Source: Sphingobacterium wenxiniae (GTDB taxonomy: Bacteria > Bacteroidota > Bacteroidia > Sphingobacteriales > Sphingobacteriaceae). From it: a DNA stretch of 64,000 bases. Below, in pieces: positions 17,997-26,560 of the stretch (positions are counted from its first letter, which is position 1; every line of letters begins with the position of its first letter). The stretch covers positions 124,001-188,000 of the forward strand of contig NZ_FOZZ01000007.1 of assembly GCF_900116225.1 (NCBI RefSeq), written 5' to 3'. The notes beneath the pieces were generated by a model, which was not told the origin of the DNA, made no database searches, and worked only from the letters and a program-made list of their open reading frames with translations. A program made the translations under genes and the position numbers.

Positions 17997-18656
17997 TTAG
18001 CTTTTAATTTCTTTTACCTTATACGTCTTTTCAAAATATTTACAGAAGTAGGTGATTGGACATTCCTCACACTTCGGTTTACGAGCGAGACATATATATC
18101 TTCCATGCAATATTAACCAATGGTGCGCAACTGCAATTGTTTCCTTCGGAAGATATTTGACCAATTGTTTTTCCACGGCCAAAGGCGTTGTTGCACGACT
18201 GGTCAACCCCAGCCGGTTACTTACCCGAAATACATGTGTATCCACAGCCATAGCCGGTTGGTTATAGACAACCGAAGATATGACATTTGCCGTTTTTCGC
18301 CCTACACCTGGCAGTTTCACCAAATCCTCTACCTTTTCAGGCACTATACCGCCAAATTCGCTCAACAGCTTTTGAGCCATGCCTACCAAATGTTTTGCTT
18401 TGTTATTGGGGTAACTCACCGAACGGATATAAGTAAAAACCTCATCCGATGTACTTACTGCCAATGAAGCTGCATCTGGAAATCGTTCGAACAATGCCGG
18501 AGTTACCTGATTAATACGTTTATCGGTACATTGAGCCGACAAAATAACGGCGACCAACAATTCATAGGGGTTACTGTAATTCAGTTCGGTCTGCGCATCA
18601 GGATTATGCGTAGAAAAATATTGCACAAATGCTTGATACCTCTCTTTTTTTAACAT
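17997..18656 (-). CDS. nth: Endonuclease III
   Basis: Nth is a DNA glycosylase/AP lyase that removes oxidised pyrimidines. The helix-hairpin-helix LPGVGRKTANVI carries the catalytic lysine and VDTHVFRVSNRLG the catalytic aspartate (K121 and D139 from this start). Four cysteines in the pattern C-x6-C-x2-C-x5-C near the C-terminus bind a 4Fe-4S cluster. A frame start exists at 18662, but that ATG lies inside the -7 box at 18660-18667. The ATG at 18656 (219 residues) is therefore preferred and makes the mRNA nearly leaderless. Confidence 0.95.
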   Translation of the reverse strand: MLKKERYQAFVQYFSTHNPDAQTELNYSNPYELLVAVILSAQCTDKRINQVTPALFERFPDAASLAVSTSDEVFTYIRSVSYPNNKAKHLVGMAQKLLSEFGGIVPEKVEDLVKLPGVGRKTANVISSVVYNQPAMAVDTHVFRVSNRLGLTSRATTPLAVEKQLVKYLPKETIAVAHHWLILHGRYICLARKPKCEECPITYFCKYFEKTYKVKEIKS

Positions 18657-18659
18657 AAA

Positions 18660-18690
18660 CAAAGATATTCAAACTAATGCTTCAAGCCAA
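18660..18690 (-). promoter_or_regulatory. nth promoter, predicting a leaderless mRNA
   Basis: Read leftward, TTGG (18687-18690), 19 bp, then TATCTTTG (18660-18667). With the usual distance to the start site, transcription would begin at or next to the A of the ATG at 18656. Confidence 0.6.
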
Positions 18691-18699
18691 CCTAAAAAA

Positions 18700-18728
18700 C
18701 AAAGTCTCTAAACTTGTTAGAGACTTTG
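18700..18728. terminator. Hairpin between the 60-residue gene and nth
   Basis: A perfect 12-bp stem (CAAAGTCTCTAA with TTAGAGACTTTG) encloses a 5-nt loop. It ends the upstream leftward transcript and shows that nth is transcribed separately. Confidence 0.8.
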
Positions 18729-18732
18729 CCAT

Positions 18733-18915
18733 TTACTTCCTTAAGCTTTTTGAAAAATTCAAGATATTTTCAATGCTACTTTGTGTGGGATCTTTTACCA
18801 ATGCTTTCAGATTGGTTCTCAATTTTGTTTCAAAAACTTCATTTATACTTCCGATCTCCATCTCCGTTTCGCTGCTTAATTCGGTATCAGTTTCGTTTGT
18901 AAAATATTCTACCAT
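18733..18915 (-). CDS. Small hypothetical protein
   Basis: This 60-residue acidic to neutral protein has no membrane segment and no recognised domain. The N-terminal half is rich in Glu and Thr (ETDTELSSETEMEIG) and the C-terminal half is likely helical (IENILNFSKSLRK). Support for a real gene is its position: a strong terminator begins 5 bp past its stop and separates it from the independently promoted nth. No function can be given. Confidence 0.55.
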   Translation of the reverse strand: MVEYFTNETDTELSSETEMEIGSINEVFETKLRTNLKALVKDPTQSSIENILNFSKSLRK

Positions 18916-19098
18916 AAGCTTTTCTTTCCTATATAAACGTCGGATGTATTGATATAGTATATAAGATTTAACATTTTTTCACTTTTTATTAAAAAGACCC
19001 TGTAATACAGATAGAAGGACTTCCGAAAGCATACAAGATAAGAAGGAATATTGAACAGTTTAAAGGTTTGAGAGATTCAATCAGCTTCCCTAAGAAAA

Positions 19099-19620
19099 TT
19101 ACGATCCAATAAAGGTTTTAAATTCCATCCAGAATGCTCTTTTTTTAGCTGTGTCAGCAAACATTTCCTCAAAACTGAATGTATGGAATACGGTAGCAAC
19201 GCGTCCTTTCATATAGGCATTATGCGCAATATGTGGCAATTTTAATGACGCCGGCTCTACCCCAAGCAAAGTGATTTTCCTGGGTTGGAAAAAAGACATA
19301 ATCTGCTTGAAATCATTTGGGTTGTGCGGATTTGCCAGATTAACAATCGCAACATTCTGTAAGCTCAACTGCAATGCTCCAATCGTTTTGACAAACGCAT
19401 CCTCTGCTTGAGGAGAAAAGTAAGGATAATCAGCATATCGCAAGATAAAGAGGACACCGTTGCTCTTATCTCCCTGATAAATAAATTCTTCACCGGAAGT
19501 CTGGCTAATAGGCTCTATATGTGCTGATACCGATTCAGCTTGCTCCACAGTCTCTCCATGGGAAAACAATGTTTCCGACATCAAAGCCTGCAAGGCTACA
19601 GGATTATGCGTGTGTAACAT
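19099..19620 (-). CDS. Conserved-looking hypothetical protein
   Basis: This 173-residue cytoplasmic protein has no signal or membrane segment and no domain I can name. The central part (about 55-150) alternates strands and helices with conserved-looking motifs (NLANPHNPNDF, KITLLGVEP, FSFEEMFAD). The ITLLGV strand after a predicted helix suggests a small alpha/beta fold. It lies downstream of the deoxyhypusine synthase homologue in the same direction, separated by a hairpin. The function is unknown. Confidence 0.65.
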   Translation of the reverse strand: MLHTHNPVALQALMSETLFSHGETVEQAESVSAHIEPISQTSGEEFIYQGDKSNGVLFILRYADYPYFSPQAEDAFVKTIGALQLSLQNVAIVNLANPHNPNDFKQIMSFFQPRKITLLGVEPASLKLPHIAHNAYMKGRVATVFHTFSFEEMFADTAKKRAFWMEFKTFIGS

Positions 19621-19640
19621 AGTAGTGAGTAATGAGTATT

Positions 19641-19677
19641 GCGTATTGCGAACAGCTGATCACTGTACGCAATACGC
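19641..19677 (-). terminator. Hairpin after the deoxyhypusine synthase homologue
   Basis: A perfect 10-bp stem (GCGTATTGCG with CGCAATACGC) and 17-nt loop lie 17 bp past the stop codon at 19694. A related fragment (GCAATACGCATATCGCAATAC) lies near 5302, before hemL, so this may also be a dispersed repeat. Confidence 0.5.
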
Positions 19678-19693
19678 ATTTCGCTATACTATA

Positions 19694-20674
19694 TTAGTGT
19701 CCTAAAACGTAGGAGAAAATCAAGGGAGCAACAATCGTCGCATCGGACTCCACCACAAATTTAGGCGTATCGATGTCCAACTTACCCCAAGTAATCTTTT
19801 CGTTTGGTACTGCTCCGGAGTACGATCCGTAGGAAGTAGTAGAGTCTGAAATCTGGCAGAAATATGACCAGAAAGGCACATCCTCCCACTCCAAATCTTG
19901 ATACATCATCGGTACAACACAGATTGGAAAATCTCCAGAGATACCACCGGCAATCTGAAAGAATCCAACACCTTTTCCTTCAGAGTTCGCACGATACCAT
20001 TCCGTTAGGTAGATCATATATTCAATACCCGATTTTACGGTAGAAGCTTTCAAATTACCTTTGATAACATTGGCCGCAAAAATATTACCTGTAGTGGAAT
20101 CTTCCCAACCCGGACAAACGATCGGCAGATTTTTCTCTGCTGCAGCGACAATCCAGGAGTTTTTAGGATCAATTTCATAATATTGTTCCAATACCCCTGA
20201 ATTTACCACTTGATATAAAAACTCATGCGGTAAATAACGCTTTCCATTTGCTTCAGCTTCATGCCACACATCTTCTAAGTGTTTCTGCAAACGACGAAAT
20301 GCTTCTTCCTCAGGTATACAGGTATCTGTTACCCGGTTATAATGCTGGTCTAATAATTCTCTTTCTTGCTCTGGTGTCAAATCACGATAATTCGGCACAC
20401 GTTTATAATGCGAGTGAGCAACTAAGTTCATCACATCTTCTTCCAGGTTGGCTCCTGTACAAGAAATGATATGTACATTATCCTGACGGATCATCTCTGC
20501 CAATGAGATTCCAAGCTCCGCAGTACTCATAGCACCACCTAAAGAAATCAACATTTTCCCACCTTCCAATAGGTGCGTCTCATAACCTTTTGCTGCGTCT
20601 ACCAAAGCAGCAGCATTGAAATGCAGGTAGTTTTTCTCTAAAAACTGAGAAATAGGACCTTTCTGTGTACTCAT
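19694..20674 (-). CDS. Deoxyhypusine synthase family protein
   Basis: Homologues use NAD and spermidine to transfer an aminobutyl group. In eukaryotes and archaea the acceptor is the translation factor eIF5A; bacteria lack eIF5A, and studied bacterial relatives make polyamines such as homospermidine. This 326-residue copy keeps the active-site lysine (K298 in ITWGKLDID), the GANLEEDV segment and the nucleotide-binding GGISGDFP stretch. A polyamine product is therefore inferred, but the acceptor cannot be read from sequence. A TACCTTTG box at 20701-20708 lies upstream. Confidence 0.9.
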   Translation of the reverse strand: MSTQKGPISQFLEKNYLHFNAAALVDAAKGYETHLLEGGKMLISLGGAMSTAELGISLAEMIRQDNVHIISCTGANLEEDVMNLVAHSHYKRVPNYRDLTPEQERELLDQHYNRVTDTCIPEEEAFRRLQKHLEDVWHEAEANGKRYLPHEFLYQVVNSGVLEQYYEIDPKNSWIVAAAEKNLPIVCPGWEDSTTGNIFAANVIKGNLKASTVKSGIEYMIYLTEWYRANSEGKGVGFFQIAGGISGDFPICVVPMMYQDLEWEDVPFWSYFCQISDSTTSYGSYSGAVPNEKITWGKLDIDTPKFVVESDATIVAPLIFSYVLGH

Positions 20675-20721
20675 AGTTTCTATTTTTCTATTTTACTATA
20701 CAAAGGTACATGTATTTTATC

Positions 20722-20754
20722 AGACTTCCGAAGTTTTGAAAACTTCGGAAGTCT
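20722..20754. repeat. 33-bp palindrome, copy 2
   Basis: This has the same 13-bp arms as the copy at 12158 (AGACTTCCGAAGT and its complement). It begins 4 bp beyond the stop codon of the 37-residue gene at 20758-20871, where it can act as terminator, and sits just upstream of the deoxyhypusine synthase homologue's promoter. Confidence 0.85.
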
Positions 20755-20757
20755 ATA

Positions 20758-20871
20758 TCACTTCCTTCTTAGCAATCTTTTAAAAACCAAACCAAAAAAC
20801 ACTAAGATAACCAACAATACTGCCAGCACAACAAATTCTTCAGCACCCAATTGCCAAGCATTTTCTCCCAT
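20758..20871 (-). CDS. 37-residue single-pass membrane peptide
   Basis: The frame starts ATG GGA GAA and reads MGENAWQLGAEEFVVLAVLL and on, through a hydrophobic segment at about residues 13-29. It ends KRLLRRK, a strong positive-inside signal. The peptide would cross the inner membrane once with its C-terminus in the cytoplasm. It lies between the sus operon terminator and a 33-bp palindrome. No similar peptide is known to me. Its hydrophobic core and charged end make chance unlikely, but expression is unproven. Confidence 0.55.
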   Translation of the reverse strand: MGENAWQLGAEEFVVLAVLLVILVFFGLVFKRLLRRK

Positions 20872-20919
20872 GGACTAAAAGTAATAAATCTTACACAAAA
20901 CATGAAAGACCTACAATGA

Positions 20920-20947
20920 AAAAGGGGACTCAAACGAGCCCCCCTTT
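20920..20947 (-). terminator. Terminator of the amylase/sus operon
   Basis: Read leftward, GGGGGGCTC, a short loop and GAGTCCCC form a GC-rich hairpin followed by TTTTTC. It begins about 20 bp past the SusE-like stop codon. Confidence 0.8.
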
Positions 20948-20967
20948 CACTGCTAACCAGCATCTAT

Positions 20968-21942
20968 CTATTGTTTAGTAATTGTGGCACTGTATCCAGC
21001 AGGATTCAAATGCAGTTCGATAGCATAAGTACCTGCAGCATCGATGACAATATTCGGCCCATCTTGCGATAGTGACGCCGCTGTACCGCCAAAGTTAATC
21101 GCCCAATCATCGTTCGCACGGAATTTCAGTTCTCCCGGAACCAGATTCATGGTTACTTTCCAAGTATACGTCCCTTTACCACCATCGAAAGTCATATCGG
21201 TATCTTCATCCCAACCTCCAGGTGTTGCATTACCGATAACACCAAAATTCAATTTCAACAATTCGTAAGTCAATCCTTCAGCATCCATACGGACTCTGTA
21301 AAAACCGTCTTCTGTAGCTTCAATATTGCCTGCATCACCTGTCTGAAGCAAAGTCCCGGCAGTAGTACCAGCGCCAAACGCATCATCCCATCCAGTATTG
21401 GTAGGCAAGAATTTGAATCCACCATCGGAAGCTTTGATATATTCAAAAATTTCAAACTTCGTTTTGCTTTCTGCATCATAAAGTGACATCGCAATGGATA
21501 AAGACGGCTCCCATCCTGCACCAATGGAGCCTCCGACAATAAACATCTCCGGATTGCTTTCTTGGAATACGATCGCCTTCGTTTTCTCCATGCGTTGTCC
21601 ACCAGCATCGTAAGTCACTGTCAACAGTGCCTCTCCTACCCAACTTGCATCGTTTGGAATAGCAAACTCCTTAGAAATAATCTTTTCATTTTCTGCAAAA
21701 CTCACGCCCTCCGTTAACAAAATAGTACCATCTTTGATTATACTAAAATCAAAAGCTCGTACATTGTTGCTGATAAACCCAACACGAAGCGTTTTACCAA
21801 CTTGGATAGCAGATGCTGTCCCTTCATTAATAGAGACAATCTGATCATCTATCTCATGCTCTACCTTCTTACATGAGGAGATAAAGCCCATCATCAGTAC
21901 CATCAAGGTACCCATGTAAATATGTATTTTCCCTAATTTCAT
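20968..21942 (-). CDS. SusE/SusF-like outer-membrane lipoprotein
   Basis: This 324-residue surface lipoprotein has a signal peptide with lipobox ISSC (cysteine at residue 24). Its plan matches SusE: an N-terminal Ig-like domain (about 30-130), then two starch-binding modules of about 95 residues (about 130-225 and 230-322). The pattern MFIVGGSIGAGWEPS is typical of the first module and the second carries GVIGNATPGGWDEDTDM. Such proteins hold alpha-glucan at the cell surface for SusC/SusD. It is the last gene of the operon, 15 bp after susD. Confidence 0.88.
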   Translation of the reverse strand: MKLGKIHIYMGTLMVLMMGFISSCKKVEHEIDDQIVSINEGTASAIQVGKTLRVGFISNNVRAFDFSIIKDGTILLTEGVSFAENEKIISKEFAIPNDASWVGEALLTVTYDAGGQRMEKTKAIVFQESNPEMFIVGGSIGAGWEPSLSIAMSLYDAESKTKFEIFEYIKASDGGFKFLPTNTGWDDAFGAGTTAGTLLQTGDAGNIEATEDGFYRVRMDAEGLTYELLKLNFGVIGNATPGGWDEDTDMTFDGGKGTYTWKVTMNLVPGELKFRANDDWAINFGGTAASLSQDGPNIVIDAAGTYAIELHLNPAGYSATITKQ

Positions 21943-21957
21943 CGTTTTCAGTTTATT

Positions 21958-23514
21958 TTAATATCCCGGATTCGGTGTCAAATTTGTGTTATTGGCCAAA
22001 GCTGTCGCCGGTATTGGGAATAAACGCTTATACGCCTCGCCGGAATTCGCCGGTTTGAACAACATCGCATCCTCCCATTTTCCAAAACGTATCATATCCG
22101 TACGACGAGTCACCTCGAAAGTAAATTCCAACGCCCGTTCTTTATAAATAGCATCCAAAGTCAATGACGAAGCGGTGAAGTGCTTTTCCGGATTAATAGG
22201 GAATGCTCTTTTTCGCACCAAATTCGCCGCTTCCAATGCTTGATCACGAGTACCATTCGTAGCTCCTCGCAGAATCGCTTCTGCTTTCATCAACAAGACA
22301 TCAGCCAAGCGAAAAACGATCACATCATTTCCGGCGTTGTTATTGGCTTGGTTCTTATCAGGGAAATACTTGACACAACGCGCTCCAGCTAAACGACCGC
22401 CTTCATCTGCCCCCCCGATATCAAAATCAGATCCAGGAAGCAGATTATATCCGTACGGATCAATCACGATATTCATACCATTATAAATCAATGGTTGCCC
22501 GGTAGAGTTGTACTGCTGACCCGCCAACCACTGTTGTGTACGGTTGTCTGCATCGTCAAATAGATCAAAATAAGCCGGTTGAGCACTCCAACCATTCCAA
22601 GGGTTCACACTTAGATCAAAAGTCTGGCGATGAGCATAGTGTAATACTTTGTTGAACAATTGATTACCCTCTGCACGTGCTGGATCAAATGGAATAGAGA
22701 ATATAGGTTCTGGGCTCTGCGCTCCATTATCAGGCATAAACTGTGCAAGGAAGTCGTTCTCCAAATTATATTTGCCCGAAGCAATAACCGCATCCGCATG
22801 TTCTACTACCTTATTCCAATTAGCTGTACCAGTATAGACTTGTGCATTTAAGTAAGCCTTAGCCAATAACGCGTGCGCAAACCATTTCGTTGGACGACCA
22901 TAGGTTGCTTCCGATTTTTCTTCGCTCAATAAGGCTAAATTCGCCTCCAATTCTGTCACTACAAATTCATAGACCTGTGCTCGAGGTGTGGTTGAAGGCA
23001 ATTCATTCCCTGTATCGAATGTGGTTACCAAAGGAACATTTCCGTAGGTATCCATCATCAAATAATAGTACCAGGCGCGCATGGTCTTGATTTCAGCCAA
23101 CGTCTGGTTCTTTTGGTCAGAATCTTCCGCATTTTCCAATATACCTAATACCTGGTTACAGGTACCGATAGCATTGAATCCCCAATTCCAGGCGTTGCGC
23201 ACAACCTCATGAGAAGGTGACCAAGAATGAAAATGCATGTCACGCCATTTTCCCCCATCAAACCAGTCTCCCCCACGTGTCGGGATTACAACTTCGTCAG
23301 AACCTGCTGTTTGCAAATCGAAATAATCGCCAAAATACCCACGTGCCGAAGTATAAACTGGCCCAGTCACCGCCACGAATTGATCCGGGGTTTTAGGAAA
23401 AGTATCGTCTGTATAAGCAGAGTGCATGTCCACATCAAATTTTGTACACGATGTACCTGTACACAGCGCACCTGCAAAAAGCAATATATATAATTTATTA
23501 AATTTCATCTTCAT
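21958..23514 (-). CDS. susD: SusD/RagB family glycan-binding lipoprotein
   Basis: SusD-type proteins form a lid on the SusC barrel and bind the oligosaccharide to be imported. This has 518 residues and a signal peptide with lipobox GTSC (cysteine at about residue 23). Helical TPR-like repeats carry typical SusD blocks: MRAWYYYLMMDTYGNVPLV near 145-163, the AKAYLNAQVYTG segment and the C-terminal RALEFTFEVTRRTDMIRFGKWE. It lies 12 bp after susC and before the SusE-like gene; the neighbouring amylase indicates alpha-glucan as substrate. Confidence 0.95.
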   Translation of the reverse strand: MKMKFNKLYILLFAGALCTGTSCTKFDVDMHSAYTDDTFPKTPDQFVAVTGPVYTSARGYFGDYFDLQTAGSDEVVIPTRGGDWFDGGKWRDMHFHSWSPSHEVVRNAWNWGFNAIGTCNQVLGILENAEDSDQKNQTLAEIKTMRAWYYYLMMDTYGNVPLVTTFDTGNELPSTTPRAQVYEFVVTELEANLALLSEEKSEATYGRPTKWFAHALLAKAYLNAQVYTGTANWNKVVEHADAVIASGKYNLENDFLAQFMPDNGAQSPEPIFSIPFDPARAEGNQLFNKVLHYAHRQTFDLSVNPWNGWSAQPAYFDLFDDADNRTQQWLAGQQYNSTGQPLIYNGMNIVIDPYGYNLLPGSDFDIGGADEGGRLAGARCVKYFPDKNQANNNAGNDVIVFRLADVLLMKAEAILRGATNGTRDQALEAANLVRKRAFPINPEKHFTASSLTLDAIYKERALEFTFEVTRRTDMIRFGKWEDAMLFKPANSGEAYKRLFPIPATALANNTNLTPNPGY

Positions 23515-23526
23515 TTCCGTTTAGTG

Positions 23527-26500
23527 TTAAAATGTTAAGTTAACGCCCATGATAAACGATCTCGTCCGCGGATAGTAATTTCTGTTGTCAAGTCCTGGAG
23601 CTAACCCCCCCAAGCTTACTTCTGGATCGACACCTGTATAATCGGTCAACACAAACAAATTTTGTCCGGTTACGTAAATACGTGCTTGTTTAAAATGTTT
23701 CGCATTGCTCACATTAAAGCGGTAGCCCAATGTAGCATTATCCAGACGTAAGAACGAACCATCTTCGATGAAGCGACTGGAAGCAATCAATGGTGTTTCA
23801 TAGATACCTTCTTTTACCGCATCTTTAGAAATATTAGTCACATTGGCTTGTTGCAAGCGTGATAAGTCTGCACGTGTAGCATTGAAAATTTGATTACCGT
23901 ACATACCACGTAAGAAGATATTCAAATCCCAGTTTTTATAACGCAAAGTGTTATTCCACGCATAAGTAAACTTAGGTAAAGCATGCCCCATGATCTGGTA
24001 ATCGTCTGGTGCTGAAATCTGATCTTGTGTCACCAATTCACCAGAAGGCTTTTGGTAAATTGTACGCTGTGCGGTTTCGTCATAACCGATGTATTTCGCC
24101 ACGTAGAAAGTTCCAATAGGTTGCCCTGGTAATACGATAGAGGCTGTCTGTCCTGTCCAACCTTCTAGACCAACACCTCCCTCATAACGTTGTGATACAC
24201 CGATATTTTCGATATTGGAAGATAGGGAACCTACTTCATTGATGTTACGTGCAAAGTTCACCGTTGTATTGTAGGAGAAATTCGCATTACTGTACACACG
24301 AGCATTCAACACGACTTCCACCCCACGGTTTTTCATCGTTGCACCATTAGCCAAAAGTCGGTTGTGTTGGTATGGAGGTGATGGTACGTCATACTCATAA
24401 AGCAAGTCATTTGTTTCTTTATCGTAGTATTCTACCGAACCGCCTAAACGGCCTTTGAACAATTCAAAATCCACACCTACGTTGAACATGGATGTACTTT
24501 CCCATTTCAAATCCGGGTTTGGATTCTGGTTTACACCGTAAGCGTTAATCCACTGTCCGTTGTACAAGAACTGCCCATTTTGCGGACCAAAGACGACAAT
24601 CTGACGGTAAGGAGCGATGTTTTGGTTACCCGAAACCCCATAACCAGCTCTCAACTTCAATTCGGAGAAAATCTCCTGATCTTGCATAAACGATTCCTGC
24701 GTTAAGCGCCAAGCCGCTGAAACAGATGGGAATGTTGCCCAACGGTTGTTCACACCAAATTTGGAAGAACCATCCCGACGCACAGAAGCACTCAACATAT
24801 ATTTATCCGCAAAGCTATAGCCCAAACGCCCATAGAAGGAAATAAGTAATGATTCCAATGTGTACGGTGTATTTACAAATGGATTGTATCCTTCCGGCAA
24901 AGTCCCCAGATTTAGGTTATTAGAACCCAAATCATCTGACATAAAGCCTACAGATCTTGCCCATACACCATCATCATTCTTCGTATTCTGATAGGAATAA
25001 CCTGCCATCGCATCAAAAGTATGCTCATTTCTCGTTAAAGAGTAATTCAGATACGTTTCCAATATTTTATCAATATGCTTTAGGTTTGTACGCTCTCCAT
25101 ATCCTCGTCCCAAAGCGTTTGAATCGAAATCCGTACGGTGCATATAGTATTTCCTATCGTAATTGGAACGTTGATAAGACAACACATTTGTCCATACCAA
25201 TCCGTCAACAATTCTTAAATCCGCCTTAAAATTTGCCAATACTGTACTATTACTACGTGATTCGTCACGTTGATTCAACATGGCTACCGGGTTCATATAG
25301 TTTGTACGTCCAGGCACCTGAAAATACCCACCATATTGTGCATAATCCGACCCTTCACCGAAAATAGGCGAAGTTGGTAAGTACCGGGCAGCACCATTGA
25401 AAATATTATAATCCACATGATCCGAGTTATTGATGCTATTGGCTAAGTTGAACGCCAATTTCAGCCGACCGTCAAAAGCATCCTGATCTACGCCAGCCCG
25501 TGCAATAATACGTTCCACGCCATTTCTTTGCACAATACCTTCATTGTTGAAATAATTGACCGAAGCATTATAGCGTGTTCCTTCAGAACCGCCTGTCAAC
25601 GACAGGTTATGGTTGTGTGAGAACCCGGTTCTCGTAATTGCTTTCTGCCAGTCTGTATCGTGACCAGTTTCGCTAGCTGCCACAGCAAGTCCATGGTCTT
25701 CCACAAACTTCTTATGTTCTGCCCCACTCAATACATTCACACGATTAGCTACAGACTCAGTGGCTGCATAACCACTATACGACAATACTGGAGCACCTGC
25801 TTTACCTCTTTTTGTGGTTACGAAAATAACCCCATTCGCTGCACGCGAACCATAAATTGCAGTAGATGAAGCATCCTTCATGACATCCATAGACACGATG
25901 TCATCCGGTGCAACCAATTCAATATTTGCACCAACAACGCCATCAATCACATAAAGAGGCGAAGAGCTCGCCGTCAACGATGATGGACCACGTAGTTGGA
26001 TTGTAGATCCTGATGTAGGGTCACCTCCAGAACGGTTCACCGTCAAACCCGCAACTTTACCTGCTAATAATTGATCAGGAGAACTTACCACACCTCGGTT
26101 AAATTCTTCTGGCGTCACACTGGAAATAGAACCGGTCACTTGTTTCTTTTTTGCCACACCATAACCGATAACGACAACTTCCTCCAATTCATCTGCCGAA
26201 CTTCCAATGGTGAAATCCAACACATTGTCACCCGCTGTGACTGTCAAACTTTGTTCAACGGAAGAATAACCGATCATGCTGACCGTTACCGTTTGTGCGC
26301 CCAAAGGCACATTCGTTAAAGTATACGTTCCGCTGGCATCTGTAGAAGTTGCTACAGTGGTATTTTTAACCGTTACCGTAGCTCCTGCTACAGCTGTTCC
26401 GGCATCATCTACCACACGCCCCTTCACCACAGCAGTTTGTAGCCCGCTACTGGCCACTGCCTGAGAAGCATACATCCACAGCATCATGAAGAAAACACAT

Positions 26501-26535
26501 AATGCCGCTCCTTTACTTCGAGTAAATTTTTGCAT
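23527..26535 (-). CDS. susC: SusC/RagA family TonB-linked outer-membrane transporter
   Basis: This 1002-residue outer-membrane barrel imports oligosaccharides with energy from TonB. A signal peptide (about 1-28) is followed by a carboxypeptidase-regulatory-like domain (about 33-112) with GRVVDDAGTAVAGATV. The EEVVVIGYGVAKKKQVTGSI TonB-box region, the plug (about 125-230, with SSTAIYGSRAANGVI) and the 22-strand barrel ending in NLTF come next. It follows the amylase gene by 25 bp in one operon, which points to maltodextrin or starch uptake. Confidence 0.96.
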   Translation of the reverse strand: MQKFTRSKGAALCVFFMMLWMYASQAVASSGLQTAVVKGRVVDDAGTAVAGATVTVKNTTVATSTDASGTYTLTNVPLGAQTVTVSMIGYSSVEQSLTVTAGDNVLDFTIGSSADELEEVVVIGYGVAKKKQVTGSISSVTPEEFNRGVVSSPDQLLAGKVAGLTVNRSGGDPTSGSTIQLRGPSSLTASSSPLYVIDGVVGANIELVAPDDIVSMDVMKDASSTAIYGSRAANGVIFVTTKRGKAGAPVLSYSGYAATESVANRVNVLSGAEHKKFVEDHGLAVAASETGHDTDWQKAITRTGFSHNHNLSLTGGSEGTRYNASVNYFNNEGIVQRNGVERIIARAGVDQDAFDGRLKLAFNLANSINNSDHVDYNIFNGAARYLPTSPIFGEGSDYAQYGGYFQVPGRTNYMNPVAMLNQRDESRSNSTVLANFKADLRIVDGLVWTNVLSYQRSNYDRKYYMHRTDFDSNALGRGYGERTNLKHIDKILETYLNYSLTRNEHTFDAMAGYSYQNTKNDDGVWARSVGFMSDDLGSNNLNLGTLPEGYNPFVNTPYTLESLLISFYGRLGYSFADKYMLSASVRRDGSSKFGVNNRWATFPSVSAAWRLTQESFMQDQEIFSELKLRAGYGVSGNQNIAPYRQIVVFGPQNGQFLYNGQWINAYGVNQNPNPDLKWESTSMFNVGVDFELFKGRLGGSVEYYDKETNDLLYEYDVPSPPYQHNRLLANGATMKNRGVEVVLNARVYSNANFSYNTTVNFARNINEVGSLSSNIENIGVSQRYEGGVGLEGWTGQTASIVLPGQPIGTFYVAKYIGYDETAQRTIYQKPSGELVTQDQISAPDDYQIMGHALPKFTYAWNNTLRYKNWDLNIFLRGMYGNQIFNATRADLSRLQQANVTNISKDAVKEGIYETPLIASSRFIEDGSFLRLDNATLGYRFNVSNAKHFKQARIYVTGQNLFVLTDYTGVDPEVSLGGLAPGLDNRNYYPRTRSFIMGVNLTF

Positions 26536-26560
26536 ACGTTTAGTTGTTTTGGTTTATATT

